Below, in pieces: positions 47,141 to 58,929 of a DNA stretch of 64,000 nucleotides (the stretch's first letter is position 1; each line of letters starts with the position of its first letter). The notes under the pieces were generated by a model. It did no database searches. It was not told the origin of the DNA and saw only the letters and a list, made by a program, of their open reading frames with translations. This DNA is from Haberlea rhodopensis (taxonomy: Eukaryota > Streptophyta > Magnoliopsida > Lamiales > Gesneriaceae): assembly GCA_907163345.1 (NCBI GenBank), contig CAJQUN010000021.1, positions 6,696,001 through 6,760,000 on the forward strand. The letters run 5' to 3'. The position numbers and the translations under genes were made by a program.

Positions 47141-47654
47141 GGGTGTGTTAACTGTTGGGTTTTCGTACCCTGACGCCAGATCCAAACGCAGCGAAAATAA
47201 TACAATAAACAGATCTGACCCTGGGGACGGACGATCGCGCCTGATTCATGTATTAGCATGCAAATATCATAATAAATGCACGAAAAGGGATTACCGACAA
47301 CAGCAAAATCAATCTGTATGCTGTGATCCTAGAGTCCAACCAACTTGACCAGATCTACAAGCCTAGTACCAGTGCTAGTGTGATGACGACTTTTCTATGA
47401 GATTGAGTGGAATCTTTCTAACCCTAATCATGATGTTATATTTATAGTGGTGATGAGTTAGCTAATTGGGCTAGGGTCCATAAAGCTCGTTGGGCCAACA
47501 TTTGGCTTGCTGGGCATTTATGCTAACATTAACAGTTGCTCCATATTGTGAATTTACAAGTTATGTTAGTTTTTTATAAGATACATGGACTACTCCACTC
47601 ATTACCAATTGATTTTTGAGTTTGAACTACATATATATTAACATGGTATCAGAG
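47141..47654 (+). repeat. LTR fragment ending in a primer-binding site
   Basis: The 3' part resembles the sequence before 47040, and ends at AACATGGTATCAGAGTCAGG, a tRNA-iMet-type primer-binding site (TGGTATCAGAG, 47644-47654). The insertion-like block at about 47150-47530 starts TGTTGGGTTTTCGTACCC and resembles part of another LTR. No gag follows. Confidence 0.45.
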
Positions 47655-47659
47655 TCAGG

Positions 47660-49000
47660 TGATAAGTGTGATTTACACTTATATTGCTATGAATTTATGT
47701 GCAATTTATTATGATTCTGGGATGATATCATACGATTTTTGTGTTGTTTTTGTATGTTACAGGATCTAGGTAGAAGTGCATAAAAATGAAAAAAATGATC
47801 TAAAAATAACGAAAAAAGACCAAACCAAGCCAACACGTTGAAGGAAGGAAGAAAAGAAAAAGAAAATAAAAATATAAAGGCTGTGATCGATCGCACGCAT
47901 TAGCACGATCGTGCGTGGTAGGAACTTGGGCAACAAATTTGTCAAAGGCGTGATCAATCGGTAATTTGAGCGCGATCGATTACGTGTGCCAGAAAAATTA
48001 TAAACAAGAGTTGATGAGGCGCGATCGATTGGGACATGGAGGGCGATCGATCGCTAGGCTAAAATGTATAGAGAATCTTTCCTTTTAGGGTTTGGAACCA
48101 ACAAGGACATTTTCTTGTTCCTCTACCACTATTTAAAACCAAACCACATGAAATTAGAGGACTTTTCATCAAATTTTTGTCCTAAAACAAAGGCTCCACA
48201 CCCATACACTTCAAGCCATTGAAGAGCAAGACACATCGGGAGAGACGTGACGACGCAACAACTCAAGGAGTCATCTTCTCGTGTTATTTAGCATTCATAC
48301 TTTGTTTATCTTTTGTTTTCATATTTTAATGTTTAATTTGTAGCAAAACGTGAGTTTATATTGTTATTTGATTATGATTGTTGGCTAAGTTAGTTTATCA
48401 AGACTATGAGATCCTATGTTTTGAACCCGTGATTAATTAATAGTTTTTATTAATTCTTATAATTCTATGTGCATAATTTATTGTTCTTCATGCTTTTGGA
48501 TGATTGATCACCTTCGAATGATTATATACATCATAATTGACTTGAGCATATGATATTGCGATATGACATAGTAAATTTGGCCGTCAGTTTTAAATTGAAA
48601 CTGACCACGTAAAATCTAGCACATGTGTGATAGCAATAGATTTACCAAAATCGAAAGTTAGTAGTTTTCATAAATCGTTTTTCGATATTGATTGTGCATT
48701 AAGGACATGATAGTGGTTTATTGTAACATTAATATTAGATTTGTTATAGATTTACCATAGTATAACAAATGCATTAAGAAAACTCGTCACCTTAGAACGT
48801 AGGATTTTAAATCGCAACGAATAAAAGAATTGTGGGGATTACATGGGTGAACCAATAATAATTGTTTATACTGATTTCTTAAACTTTTCATTGATTGTTT
48901 GGGTTTGGCTACTGTTCTTAGTTAATTTAATTAATTTTCACTAAATATTCGAAGGTTGAATATAGTTAAGCTAAATAAATTTGGTATTATTTTATAGTCC
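47660..49000 (+). repeat. Probable gypsy LTR with GATC-type palindromes
   Basis: It starts TGATAAGTGTGATTTACACT, like Athila-type LTRs, and has a promoter-like CTATTTAAAACC near 48128. Between 47885 and 48055 are GATCGATCGC-type sites (GTGATCGATCGCACG, GCACGATCGTGC, GGCGATCGATCGC). No coding domain was found. The right edge is uncertain. Confidence 0.4.
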
Positions 49001-51629
49001 ATGTGTATTCAACAACATGTTCTTTAAATACTATACTAAAACTTGACAACCGTGCACTTACGAGCAATACAAGTTTGCTTGGTAGATTTCCACGACACTG
49101 CAGCCCCTCCTATGGTAAACACATAACCACTTGTAGACTTGGAGTCTTGCATGTCCGATATTTAATTTGCATCACTATATCCTTCCAATACAGCAGGATA
49201 TCTTGTATAATGCAATCCATAATTCAGGGTGTATCTAAAATATATAAGCGCCACACAAGCACTAATGCGTCAGTGCGAGACCGGAGCGCCAGTGCGCGAA
49301 AGGGGGTTATGAGGATTATGTGATTTCGGTCAGGACCATAAGCCTTAGCCACTTTGGTTCTCTTGTTACGTCGTGGCTCTACTTCCTAAATAGAATCACG
49401 GTTAGCGTCTTCATACATCCATTTATTAGGGCTTGTTTCATTGTTTTCTTTACAAGAAAACCTATCTTCAAAGAATACCACATTCATTGGCTCAATGATT
49501 GTACCTTTGTGCACATCATCTATTTTCGATTTGTGAACCAGGAATCGATATGCACTACTATTATGTGCATACCCAATGAAAATGCAATCTATAGTTTTTG
49601 GCCCTATTTTGACTTGTTTTGGATTTGGTACTTATACCTTAGCCAATCACCCCCACAATTTCAAGTATTTGTAGGAAGGCTTGTGACTTTTCCATAACTC
49701 ATAAGGAGTTTCTTCCTTACTTTTATGTGGTATTTTGTTCAAGATGAAGTTGGCCGACAGGATTGCTTCCCCACAAGTTTTGGGGTAATCCGTAACTTAT
49801 CAACATAATATTCATCATCTCTTTTAGAGTACGATTCTTACGTTCGGCAATACCATTTGATTGGGGTGAGTAAGGGGCAGTGGTTTGGTGAATAATGCCA
49901 TATTTAGTGCAAAATTCTTCAAACTGCGCTCCATATTCTCCACCTCTATCGCTTCGAACATTCTTTATCTTTTTGCTAAGTTGATTTTCAACTTCATTCT
50001 TGTAGTGTTTAAACACTTCCAAGGCATCGTCTTTGCTTCTTAGGGAATAGATGTAACAATATCTCGCACAATCATCAATGAAGGCAATGAAGTACTTTTA
50101 TCACCTCTAGTTTCCACAAACTTTAGATCACATAGATCCGTATGAATTAATTCAAGAGGTGTCGTAGTTCTTTCAATTGAATGAAATGACGGCTTCAGTA
50201 ACTTGGCCTCAACACAAGTTTCACATTTTTGTTTCAAGTTAACATTCATTTGAGGCAATACGTTTAACTTTACTAATTTGTTAAGTGAATCATAATTTAC
50301 ATGACCTAAACGATCATGCCATAAATTACAAAATTCAATCAAATAAGTTGAATCATTCATTTTATTGCTTTTAAACCGACGTATAACCGTCATTACATTA
50401 ATTTTGAACAGGCTTTTCTCCATATAACATTTTCCTACAAAAACTCTATCTTTGGATAGTACAAGTTTACCAGATTAGTGCCGATCCGAATATGAGGTTC
50501 TTTCGGATGTCAGGAACATGTAGGACATCGGTCCAAATAAACTCTTTTCCCGAAGTCATCTTTAGAACCACCTTCCCCAATCAAATTATCGGAGATGTAG
50601 TGGAGTTTCTCATGTAGAGTTGGTGCCTGCTTATTGGAGTGTATGTGGAGAACATGGCTTTGTCCGCACACATGTCGGGTTGCACCGGAACCGTCGAACC
50701 ATTCCATAGGATTGTCAACCAAATTCGCTTCAAAGATTACCGCGGAGAGCATTAGATCATTCAAGTCGTTTGATATCCGATCTTCGGTCACATTGAGTTG
50801 ATCTTTTGCTTTCCCACGATTGTCATTACCACGACAATCCTTTGCCATGTGATTGGGCTTTCTACACTAATAGCATTTCCCTTTGAACTTTTTTGCCTTG
50901 CCATTATTGGAGGCCGTACCGTTAAACTTACGTTTGATTCGGTTCTTGGTTCAAGAAGGTTAGCCCTCCATTTGGAACATACTCGCCTTCCTCTTGGGAT
51001 TTCTATTGTCATCTTCGATTCTTAAACGAACCACAAGGTCTTCAAGAGTCATTTCTTTCGCTTGTGCTTTAAATAATTCTTGAAGTCCTTCCAACTAGGA
51101 GGCAATTTTTCAATCATTACGCCAACTGGGAATGAATCACTTAGACTCATTCCTTCATCATGGATGTCGTGTATAATCACTTGCAGTACTTGTACTTGCG
51201 TTGTCACGAGCTTAGTATCGCCATTTGAAGTCTATGAATCGTCCAATGATGAATTTCTTCATACCAGCATACTCGGATTGATACTTCTTCTCCAAAGAAT
51301 TCCACAGTTCTTTGCCCGTCTTCACTAGACAATACACATTGTATAATGTGTTGTCCAGTCCATTGAGTATGTAGTTCTTACACAAGAAATCACTTTGATT
51401 CCATGCGTCAAATGCATCCCTTATTTGGTTGTCGGTTTCTTCCTCCGCAATAGTAGGAACATCCTCATTGAGGAACCTTGTCAACCCAAGAGTTGTCAAG
51501 TAAAACAACATTTTTTGTTGCCACCATTTGAAGTCGTTGCCATTGAATTTCTCCGACCTTTCACCATGATGAATGGGAGTCGTTGTTGTACTCAATGAAG
51601 CCATTTGAAGCTTGATATTGTCTTAAGAT
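49001..51629 (-). mobile_element. Ty1/copia relic: gag, zinc knuckle, protease and integrase
   Basis: This is a second copy of the family at 561-3591. In transcription order on the minus strand: gag start at 51604 (MASLSTTTTPIHH, then EKFNGNDFKWWQQKM) to about 51212; protease with WFDGSGATRHVC near 50700; pre-integrase LWHDRLGHVNYDSL near 50320; integrase with VRSDRGGEYG, TAPYSPQSNGIAERKNRTL and ISYGLPQNLWG at 49723-50022. RT is missing. Only a short RNase H block (near 49080-49230) matching 2055-2225 remains. Stops and frameshifts are present throughout. Confidence 0.82.
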
Positions 51630-52219
51630 TGTAGTTAAAAGTAGTCTGGTTTTTGTATGAAAGGCAAGCGAAAAAACGTCGAGGCGAGATTTGGAATCTC
51701 CGTCCTTAAGACAATATTGTTACGCCTTGGTGCTAACGATTTCAATAGCAATTTGTCTCCCAAGATACAACGACTTACGATTTGTGAAAAAAACACTTAA
51801 ATTCATAAATCCTCAAACTACAAAGGTTTGAAAATACTCAATATGAAGAATGAAAAGATTAACACAATGTTTCTCTCTAATTATTGTTAAACTAAAAAAT
51901 TGTATGTTTTGTTCTATTTATACAAGACCGAGTTGTGCCTCCAAAGGACACCATTTGGATGCATCAAATCATGAAAAAACGCATTGAAACATAAGGAGAC
52001 ACACCAATCTGATGAACCAACACAGGGCGCGATTTTCAACTTTATGCCGCGATCGATCGAGCCATGCAGATTTTTTCAACATGTTTTTTCATTCGAGTCG
52101 CAATCTATCGGCCAACATACGACGATTGATCGATGCTTCCAGTAGACTTCGATGTACGGATTCGTTTCGTTTGATCTTTAATGCTTAATTGTAATCCAAT
52201 ATGTATCATATTTTCAACA
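51630..52219 (-). repeat. Copia 5' LTR of the second family copy
   Basis: On the minus strand it starts TGTTGAAAATATGATACA and ends TTTTAACTACA just upstream of gag. It shares GAGATTTGGAATCTCCGTCC, AATTTGTCTCCCAAGATACA and AAAGGACACCATTTGGA-type blocks with the LTRs at 561-1152 and 3001-3591. It also carries GATC-type palindromes (CCGCGATCGATCGAG near 52050). Confidence 0.7.
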
Positions 52220-52613
52220 ATTTTAACAAGCGGTCATGGACCAATGTATCCTAACGTAATCAAGTCAATGTAAATTAAAATAGATATTTTTATAAATGTC
52301 GTTAATGTGGCCAACAACGATGGGCTGAAGACTGAATTATTGTAGGTATTGGTACAATTGAACCCCACACTCCACGTTTTCTACGTTTGTTATTTTGTGC
52401 TGCAGCTGTAAACATTCGATGGACACCCACACGCACTTCTCCGAACTAAAATTCTATTATTTTTATTTTATTTGTTTTAGACACGTCTTCGGTTCATTGT
52501 TCGATGAAAAATGCTTCAGTGGTCTCATTCTTTGACCTGTGGGGTCCTCTTCTCACACTTAGTCTACGGGTCGCGATACATGATAATTATTAATATAAAC
52601 TTTGCATCATATT

Positions 52614-54129
52614 TGTCACATCCCGAGATCGAAGCGCGTGACACCGACGTTGAATCCAAATATAAAATTCGAATCAACAATCCTCGTATACAGATCTTTG
52701 ATAAAACCAGTCTATTTATTCCAAAATCATTAAATTATCCTTATAATTGCTATTACAAAATACTATTGTCTAGGATTAAATCAAAGATGCGGAAGCGTAA
52801 ATAAAACTAATAAATTTCCTTGAAGGTTCTCCGTGGATCATCATCTCCAAAAATTATTCTTGTTCTTCTTTCTCGATCTCTTCTTTTCGTCTTTGTCTGG
52901 GAGGGGAGGTAAGGGGGTGAGCGTTTGGGAAAACACTCAGCAAGTATGGGCCGATTGAACATAGTAAAAATATACGTATAATCATAGCAAAAATCCTTTA
53001 ATATTTCTATGTCAAATCACATAGATCTTGGCACATAAACACATATCTTGCACATATCCACATAACGAGTTATTTGATTTAAAAACATACTTTTCATAGG
53101 GTTGTTCAATCGAGATTTAAAACATACATATAGTTTTAAAAATGAAAGGAATGATAGCAAAAACCCACTTACCATCGGATATACAAAGCGTTGTAGAATG
53201 GATCCCGGATTACGAAGGTGGTGCGAATCATCTCCTCTCTAACCTAGTAGCTTTCGAATTCGTGTGTGCGTAAGTGTGTGTAGGTTTTTCAAAATGATGA
53301 GCGGTGGAATAATCTTCCTTTGGTATGATATTATGTGTTGTTAGTGTAGGAGAATTAATGGAGATTCCTAGACTTTGTCATTTAAAGTCATGATTTTGGG
53401 AGACTTAATTGAGTGTGTTATCAGGCAATTGTATGGTATGCCATGATTTGAGCTAGGCCTTTAAATGCATTGAATTGCAAATTACAAGATTTGGGTAATG
53501 ACATTGAATGGCTAGCAAGATTTGGGAAAAGGGGCACTTGAATATGCAATTTGAGTGGTCATCACATTTCATAATTTGAGCAAACACAATTACAAAACTT
53601 TGGCATCTAATGTCATGATTTAAGCAAACCATTAATGTTATTATATTGGATTGAATGTGGTTGAATGGGATTGAATGGTGGCAAGGTTTGGGTTAAGCAC
53701 TTGAATGTCATTGAATGACTAATTATAGGAATTGGGCAAGTCCATTGAATGGTTTAATTATGTACTTTCAAAATAAAGCCTCATTTGGTGCCTTTTTATG
53801 TAGGATTAATGTAGGAATTATAGTGTCCAACTTTTATCTATTCATTGCGAGATTTATGATTGGTTATTATTATTAATATTATTTTCAATGATTTCTTAAT
53901 TATCTACAACTTTAAATTATTTAAAAGTTTACAAGCTAAAATCATATAACATATGTATTATCTCTTACACAACTCTAATAGGTTATAAACTTAAATATAT
54001 GATTAAGAGTCCACAAGATTGAATAATATAATTAAATCCATCCATAATGTAAATCTATTATTTTATTTACTTTTCAATGTTATCTCGGTAACTACGAAAT
54101 TTGTTTGACCAAAATTCCGGGTCTTCACA
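52614..54129 (-). mobile_element. Gypsy-like solo LTR with perfect target duplication
   Basis: Read on the minus strand it starts TGTGAAGACCCGGAATTTTG and ends CTCGGGATGTGACA. ATATT flanks both sides (52609-52613 and 54130-54134). It is 1516 bases with no protein domains. A purely in-LTR frame at 52511-52804 is not a gene. Confidence 0.85.
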
Positions 54130-54134
54130 ATATT

Positions 54135-54784
54135 TCATTGTGTTCTTAATTTATACTTGGTACAATTCATCGTATTTCGTAGAATGTTGGGTTTGTTGTC
54201 TTTAAAGTTTTTATAAATAATGTATAACATAATTTTTTATAGAGTGGAAGGATTTTAAATTTAAGATTTTGATGTATCTCATTTGTCAAGGCATTCTTGA
54301 AATCTATGTATTTGAAATCCCTTCCGTCACATTATTAACTTTTTTATTAACTAGTGTAATAGGCTTCAAATCGACGAAATAGAGTCAATATGATTCCAAA
54401 TATTCAATCCAAATGCCACTTTAAAATAAAATTAAATCGATCATTTAAACATAACTGTTGGGGCTTTTAAAACCATAACTGGACTATTATATTTATTAAT
54501 ATCTTGTGCACGTATTACGTACATATATATTATTACTTTTTGTATAAATATTAACATATATATTGTAATAATTTTGTGATAAAGTAATTTTTATGTAAAG
54601 GTATTAGAAATTATGCTAAAATTTAAAACTATATATATTAATTTTTTAAACGTTTTTTCGTAAACGTTTAGGTATTTTATAATATTTTTTTGATGAATGA
54701 TGATATGGTCATTTCATATCATGGTATAACAACAAAATAATCCCATTAGCACTAATATAAAAATGTTATAAAACGTTATAAATT
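54135..54784. other. AT-rich stretch, no gene seen
   Basis: Strongly AT-rich sequence with no coding pattern, between a solo LTR and the LINE-type fragment. Confidence 0.4.
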
Positions 54785-55365
54785 TTAAAAATGACAAGTT
54801 TGTCTACGTACGGCGTCATTAGATGTACAAGGACAGTGTCTGACGGATACAATAGGTAATTGTTGCATGAGGCCTAGAATACGATCAAAAAGATGAGCTG
54901 CTGGTGCTCGGGGTAGTGAAAGATCAAGTGTCTCAACCACATTTGACACATCAGATTCAAATATCCATGCATGTGCAGATAACCGTTGAACAGCAATGAA
55001 TCCTTCCAGTAAAGCATAAGCCTCTGCCAGAAGAGGGTCAACTTGTCTTGGAAGAACTAGGCCCCTGGCCAATAATACAGTCTCATGATCATTCCTACAT
55101 ATGACCCCAATACTGAACAAAGGGAATTATGGATGAACTGCAGCATTAGCATTTACTTTAAGTGTACCCTGCGGTGGTCGTTGCCCGCTTTCATGTAGCA
55201 GTATGTACACTGCTTGGTTTAGGAATTTGTTGGTTACATGTCACAAACTCACCCAGAAGTGGTTAGCGTAATCCAAAATGTGTTGTGCTGTCATCAAGCG
55301 TCCCTCAAACACCAATTGATTCCGTGCTAACCATAGACTCCATGAGACCATTGATAACAAGTTTG
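54785..55365 (-). pseudogene. LINE-type RNase H tail (RVT_3-like), broken
   Basis: The minus strand reads, in order, a zinc-finger/linker piece (VSWSLWLARNQLVFEGR, near 55330), then GTLKVNANAAVHP followed by a stop. An open run to 54785 follows: FSIGVICRNDHETVLLARG, DPLLAEAYALLEGFIAVQRL and IFESDVSNVVETL. The order matches the C-terminal RNase-H-like region of plant LINEs and derived proteins (D in NADAA here N, E in AEA, D in ESD). At least two stops interrupt it. Confidence 0.65.
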
Positions 55366-56242
55366 TCAAACTTAAATAATTATTACTTAGTTATAAAAAT
55401 CTCATAAAAAACATTTTTAAAGTTTTAAAATGTTAATATAATCTCTAATTTTCTCTACACAAAAAACACTTAACACCAACAAACACCAAACAAAAAAAAA
55501 TCATAAATAAAAGAAATGATTTAACTCACATAATATGTGTAGAATTACTAATTATAAGATGAAGAGTGCAAAATACTACATTGGTATCATGTGCGTTCAT
55601 AAAATGTCCTGATATGACAAATCAAAAAGTAGAGATAATCGCAATTACCCTCATGATATCGTTAATAAGTATTTTATCTCGGGTGATTTGTAAATAAGTA
55701 TTTTACCTATGTATTTTGTGAAATACAGCTAATCATCCCTCCAAAAATTTCAGAATTTTTTGGAATGTAATTACAAAAACATCCTCATTTAGGAGTGGGT
55801 GTTTTGCTCATACTTACATACCATTGAGGTTTTTTGTCTATTGTCAAATCACAAGGAGATAAGTAGTACATATCGAAATCAGATAGGATAAATTGTCGTA
55901 GGATAAAATATTGTCAAATTTTTTTCCCTAATTTTAGGTGTAATTTACCCCATTATGTAAGTCTTTAGGTGCAGATAGACTTATGTTATTATTTATGTTT
56001 AATTTACACCATCAAGGATACAACTGACGTTTTAAACATTTAATTTTCAAAGCATATACGCAAGATATGCACGTGTATAACACATATATGGATGTGGTTT
56101 TTGCAACTACCATATAGATGATAAATTATCTATTTTCAAATCATATATAGTAAACGGCTTATTTTAAAGATGACAGTGGAGTTCCGTACCAAAACTCCAA
56201 AAAATACTAAAAAATTATATTTAAACTTCTTAATTTTTATAT
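55366..56242. other. AT-rich stretch, no gene seen
   Basis: No coding potential or repeat terminus recognised. Confidence 0.4.
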
Positions 56243-56344
56243 ATGATACCCAGACGGGTCAAACCCGTAAAAACAGCTCATAGATCGGCTCTAGTTCAAC
56301 CGGACATACCTGAAAAATGACCGGATCAACACATTGGGCAAGTT

Positions 56345-56485
56345 TCATGAGCTCGCCCACGTGGCCTTGGGCGAGCTGGGAGCTCTCCCAAGGGCTAATT
56401 GGTCGAGCTCCAAGCTCGCCCATGCGGGCCGGTCGAGCTCCAAGCTCGTCCAAGGAGGGCGAGTTCCAAGAGCTCACCCAAGGCG
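56345..56485. repeat. GC-rich GAGCTCGCCC / GGGCGAGCTC inverted motifs
   Basis: Short self-complementary motifs such as GAGCTCGCCC and GGGCGAGCT, and two copies of GGTCGAGCTCCAAGCTCG, cluster in about 140 bases. Confidence 0.65.
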
Positions 56486-56559
56486 ATCTTGCCGACGTGC
56501 TTGCCCGCTCGTTTCGATTGTTCGGTCTTGTTGGTCCCTCCGAGCTAAGTCACCATAAT

Positions 56560-57275
56560 TCCCAAGCAACCTCACTAGTCAAGCATGTCAAACTACCAAA
56601 ATTGTCTAGCTCTAAGCATGCCTAACTCCCAAACATGCCAAGTTCCAAGCACGGCTAGCTCCCAGTATGCCTAGCTCCCAACATGCATAGCTTGCCTAGC
56701 TCCCAACATGCCAAGCTCCCAGCATGCATAGCTCCCAACATGCATAGCTTGCCTAGCTCCCAGCATGCCTAGCTCCCAACATGCATAGCTTGCCTAGCTC
56801 CCAACATGCCAAGCTCTGAGCATGCATAGCTCCCAACATGCATAGCTTGCCTAGCTCCCAGCATGCCTAGCTCCCAACATGCGTAGCTCCCAGTGTGCCT
56901 AACTCCCAACATACGTAGCTCCCAGCATGCCTAACTCCCATACATGCCAAGCTCCAAGCACGCCTAGCTCCCAGTATGCCTAGCTCCCAACATGCATAGC
57001 TTGCCTAGCTCCCAGCATGCCTAGCTCCTAGCTCCGAGCATGTCAAGCTCCAAGCATGACTAGCTTTGAGCATGCCTAGTTCCCAAGAAGCCAAACTCCC
57101 AGCATGCCTAGCTCACATCATGCATCACTTAGCTAGCTCCAAGCATGCATAACTCCCAACATATCTAGCTTTGAGCATTCCTAGCTCTTAGCTCCTAGCT
57201 CCTAGCTCCGAGCATGTCAAGCTCCAAGCATACCTAGCTCCTAGCAAGCCAACAACTTGGTTTAGGCAAACTAGT
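56560..57275 (+). repeat. Minisatellite, base unit about 16 bp (CATGCCTAGCTCCCAA)
   Basis: Some 40 variable units of CATGCCTAGCTCCCAA/CAG, CATGCATAGCTTGCCTAG and CATGCCAAGCTCC run for about 700 bases. Higher-order repeats of about 50-75 bp are visible (for example TCCCAACATGCATAGCTTGC recurs five or more times). Confidence 0.88.
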
Positions 57276-58080
57276 GGGCGAACTCAGAGCTCGCCCGTGC
57301 CACCTACCAGGCGGGCTCAGAGCTTGCCCGACGGCCTTTCTGGTCCATATTAGCCTTCCTAGGCAACCCCACTAATCAAGCATGCAAAGCTACCGAGTGT
57401 TAATACGTCTCCTCTAGGGAAATAAGCCTTAAACGTCCGACAAAGATCTTGAGTGACCTCAGTAGTGATATGAAATCACGACGCGTAAGGTCCTCTGGTG
57501 TTCCCCTCGGGTAGTATCACTCACGGTGAGAAACCTAATTTCCTGGTGGGCATGGTGGCGAGCTAAGATCCTAGTTGGTATGGACGAGCTAAACTTCATA
57601 GCATGGCCTCACAAATCGGATCCAATGTACAACTCATATCTCCAAGTACATCGGATCACAAAAAGCTGCAAGCATATCCTACGGGGAAAGTGACATGCTA
57701 CTGATCCCCGGCATAAATCAGATCCTAAAGGCTGCGAGCATATCATACGGGAAGAGTGACACATACTAGTCCCTGGCTCTGAGACCCTGGTCCCCACCCT
57801 TAGCTTCAGAAGATGTCCCCTAGGCTCCTGACATGCGGTTAAAGGTTGTCTATCTTCCATCTCCCTATAAATACAAGGTTTGTTGACGAGAAAAAGGTCA
57901 CTCTACTCATAACTTCAAGTTCATCTCGTTACTCTGCCTTTCTTTTTCGATTTCTGACTTGAGCGTCGGAGGGGACCCACCGGGACATCCTTTCGGCTCC
58001 CTTCTCACACTTGTTCGTGATTTTAGGTCTCACCAGCACTCGAAGTTGTTATCGGAGTTGCTATCAGCACCCTCCGTCCG

Positions 58081-58547
58081 CCGGAAAGAAGACATCTCAA
58101 AGTATCAATATAGTTTTTTAATTTATTACATAAAAATTTCTTACCATCAAAGATATTATACACAAAAGAAATCGAATGATATACATACAACGAATATAGG
58201 GAATTACTAATATGCCACCATATTCTAAAACTCCTATTACGTACCACATCAATGTTCATATTTTCAGAACGTCATTGAACGGCACACCCAGCTTGTATTA
58301 ATCACAAAAAATCATTTTTTTCTCGAATACCCACTTTTAAAATAAGCGGAAACTCAAAAAAAATTCCTACAATAAAAAATAAATATAGAATCAATCATCA
58401 TGTCAGGAAAAGATAATTCAAACTCCATATGGTAATTCAAATTTTATTTCCCATATTTTAATAAAATGACTATGATGCCCATATATTACAATTTGAACTT
58501 TTAATTTGAGAAATCATTATAGTAGGTATTAAACCTATACAATTTTT
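58081..58547. other. AT-rich stretch, no gene seen
   Basis: No coding potential recognised. Confidence 0.35.
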
Positions 58548-58690
58548 AGAGATGTCAAACGGAGCGGACGACAGGTGGCACGACACGCCACGTCATGGCA
58601 CGGCTCGGCACGTCACGGCACAACCCATTTTGCTATAGTGTCGTGCCGGGCCATAGGGTGTCGGCGGGCACGACACAACACTGTAGAATA
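58548..58690. repeat. GC-rich GGCACG repeat, second copy
   Basis: It shares AGATGTCAAACGGAGCGGACG and TTTTGCTATAGTGTCGTGCC with the element at 41846-42092; only the left part is present. Confidence 0.6.
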
Positions 58691-58799
58691 ATTTTTTAAA
58701 TTTTTTTATGTGTAGCGATCGATTGACACAATTGCCGAAATTGCCGTTGCAATTATGTTTGGTCAAAACTACAAATGATATCAATGATCGGAGATGTAT

Positions 58800-58929
58800 G
58801 AGGAGCAGGTGGTAGGTTCAGCAGTTGGAGGTGGAGGAGCAGTAGACCCCGACGCCTGCTTCGAAGCTTGGACCTTTCTGGACTTAGCCTTCAAGTCTTA
58901 GCCATCCTAGCCTTCATCATTTTTATCTC
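58800..58929 (-). mobile_element. Possible gypsy gag fragment, split by a solo LTR
   Basis: One minus-strand frame reads KAKSRKVQASKQASGS then Pro/Thr-rich sequence, as seen in some Tat gag regions. The sequence continues beyond the solo LTR at 61559. The identification is tentative. Confidence 0.25.

Larger units (their letters stand above)
56243..58080 (+). repeat. Tat-like gypsy LTR carrying a minisatellite
   Basis: It ends with the same arrangement as the Tat-like LTRs at 36056-40052: a TATA box CTATAAATACAAGG (57864), then GACTTGAGCGTCGGAGGGGA near 57956 and TCGGCTCCCTTCTCACA. The upstream part holds GC-rich GAGCTC repeats (56345-56480) and the minisatellite. No gag follows; it is solo or truncated. 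Edges are approximate. Confidence 0.6.

Noticed and set aside
55366..56242. Possible tRNA or other RNA gene in AT-rich gaps
   Set aside because: No cloverleaf with paired stems and A/B boxes could be assembled by eye here or in the other gaps.
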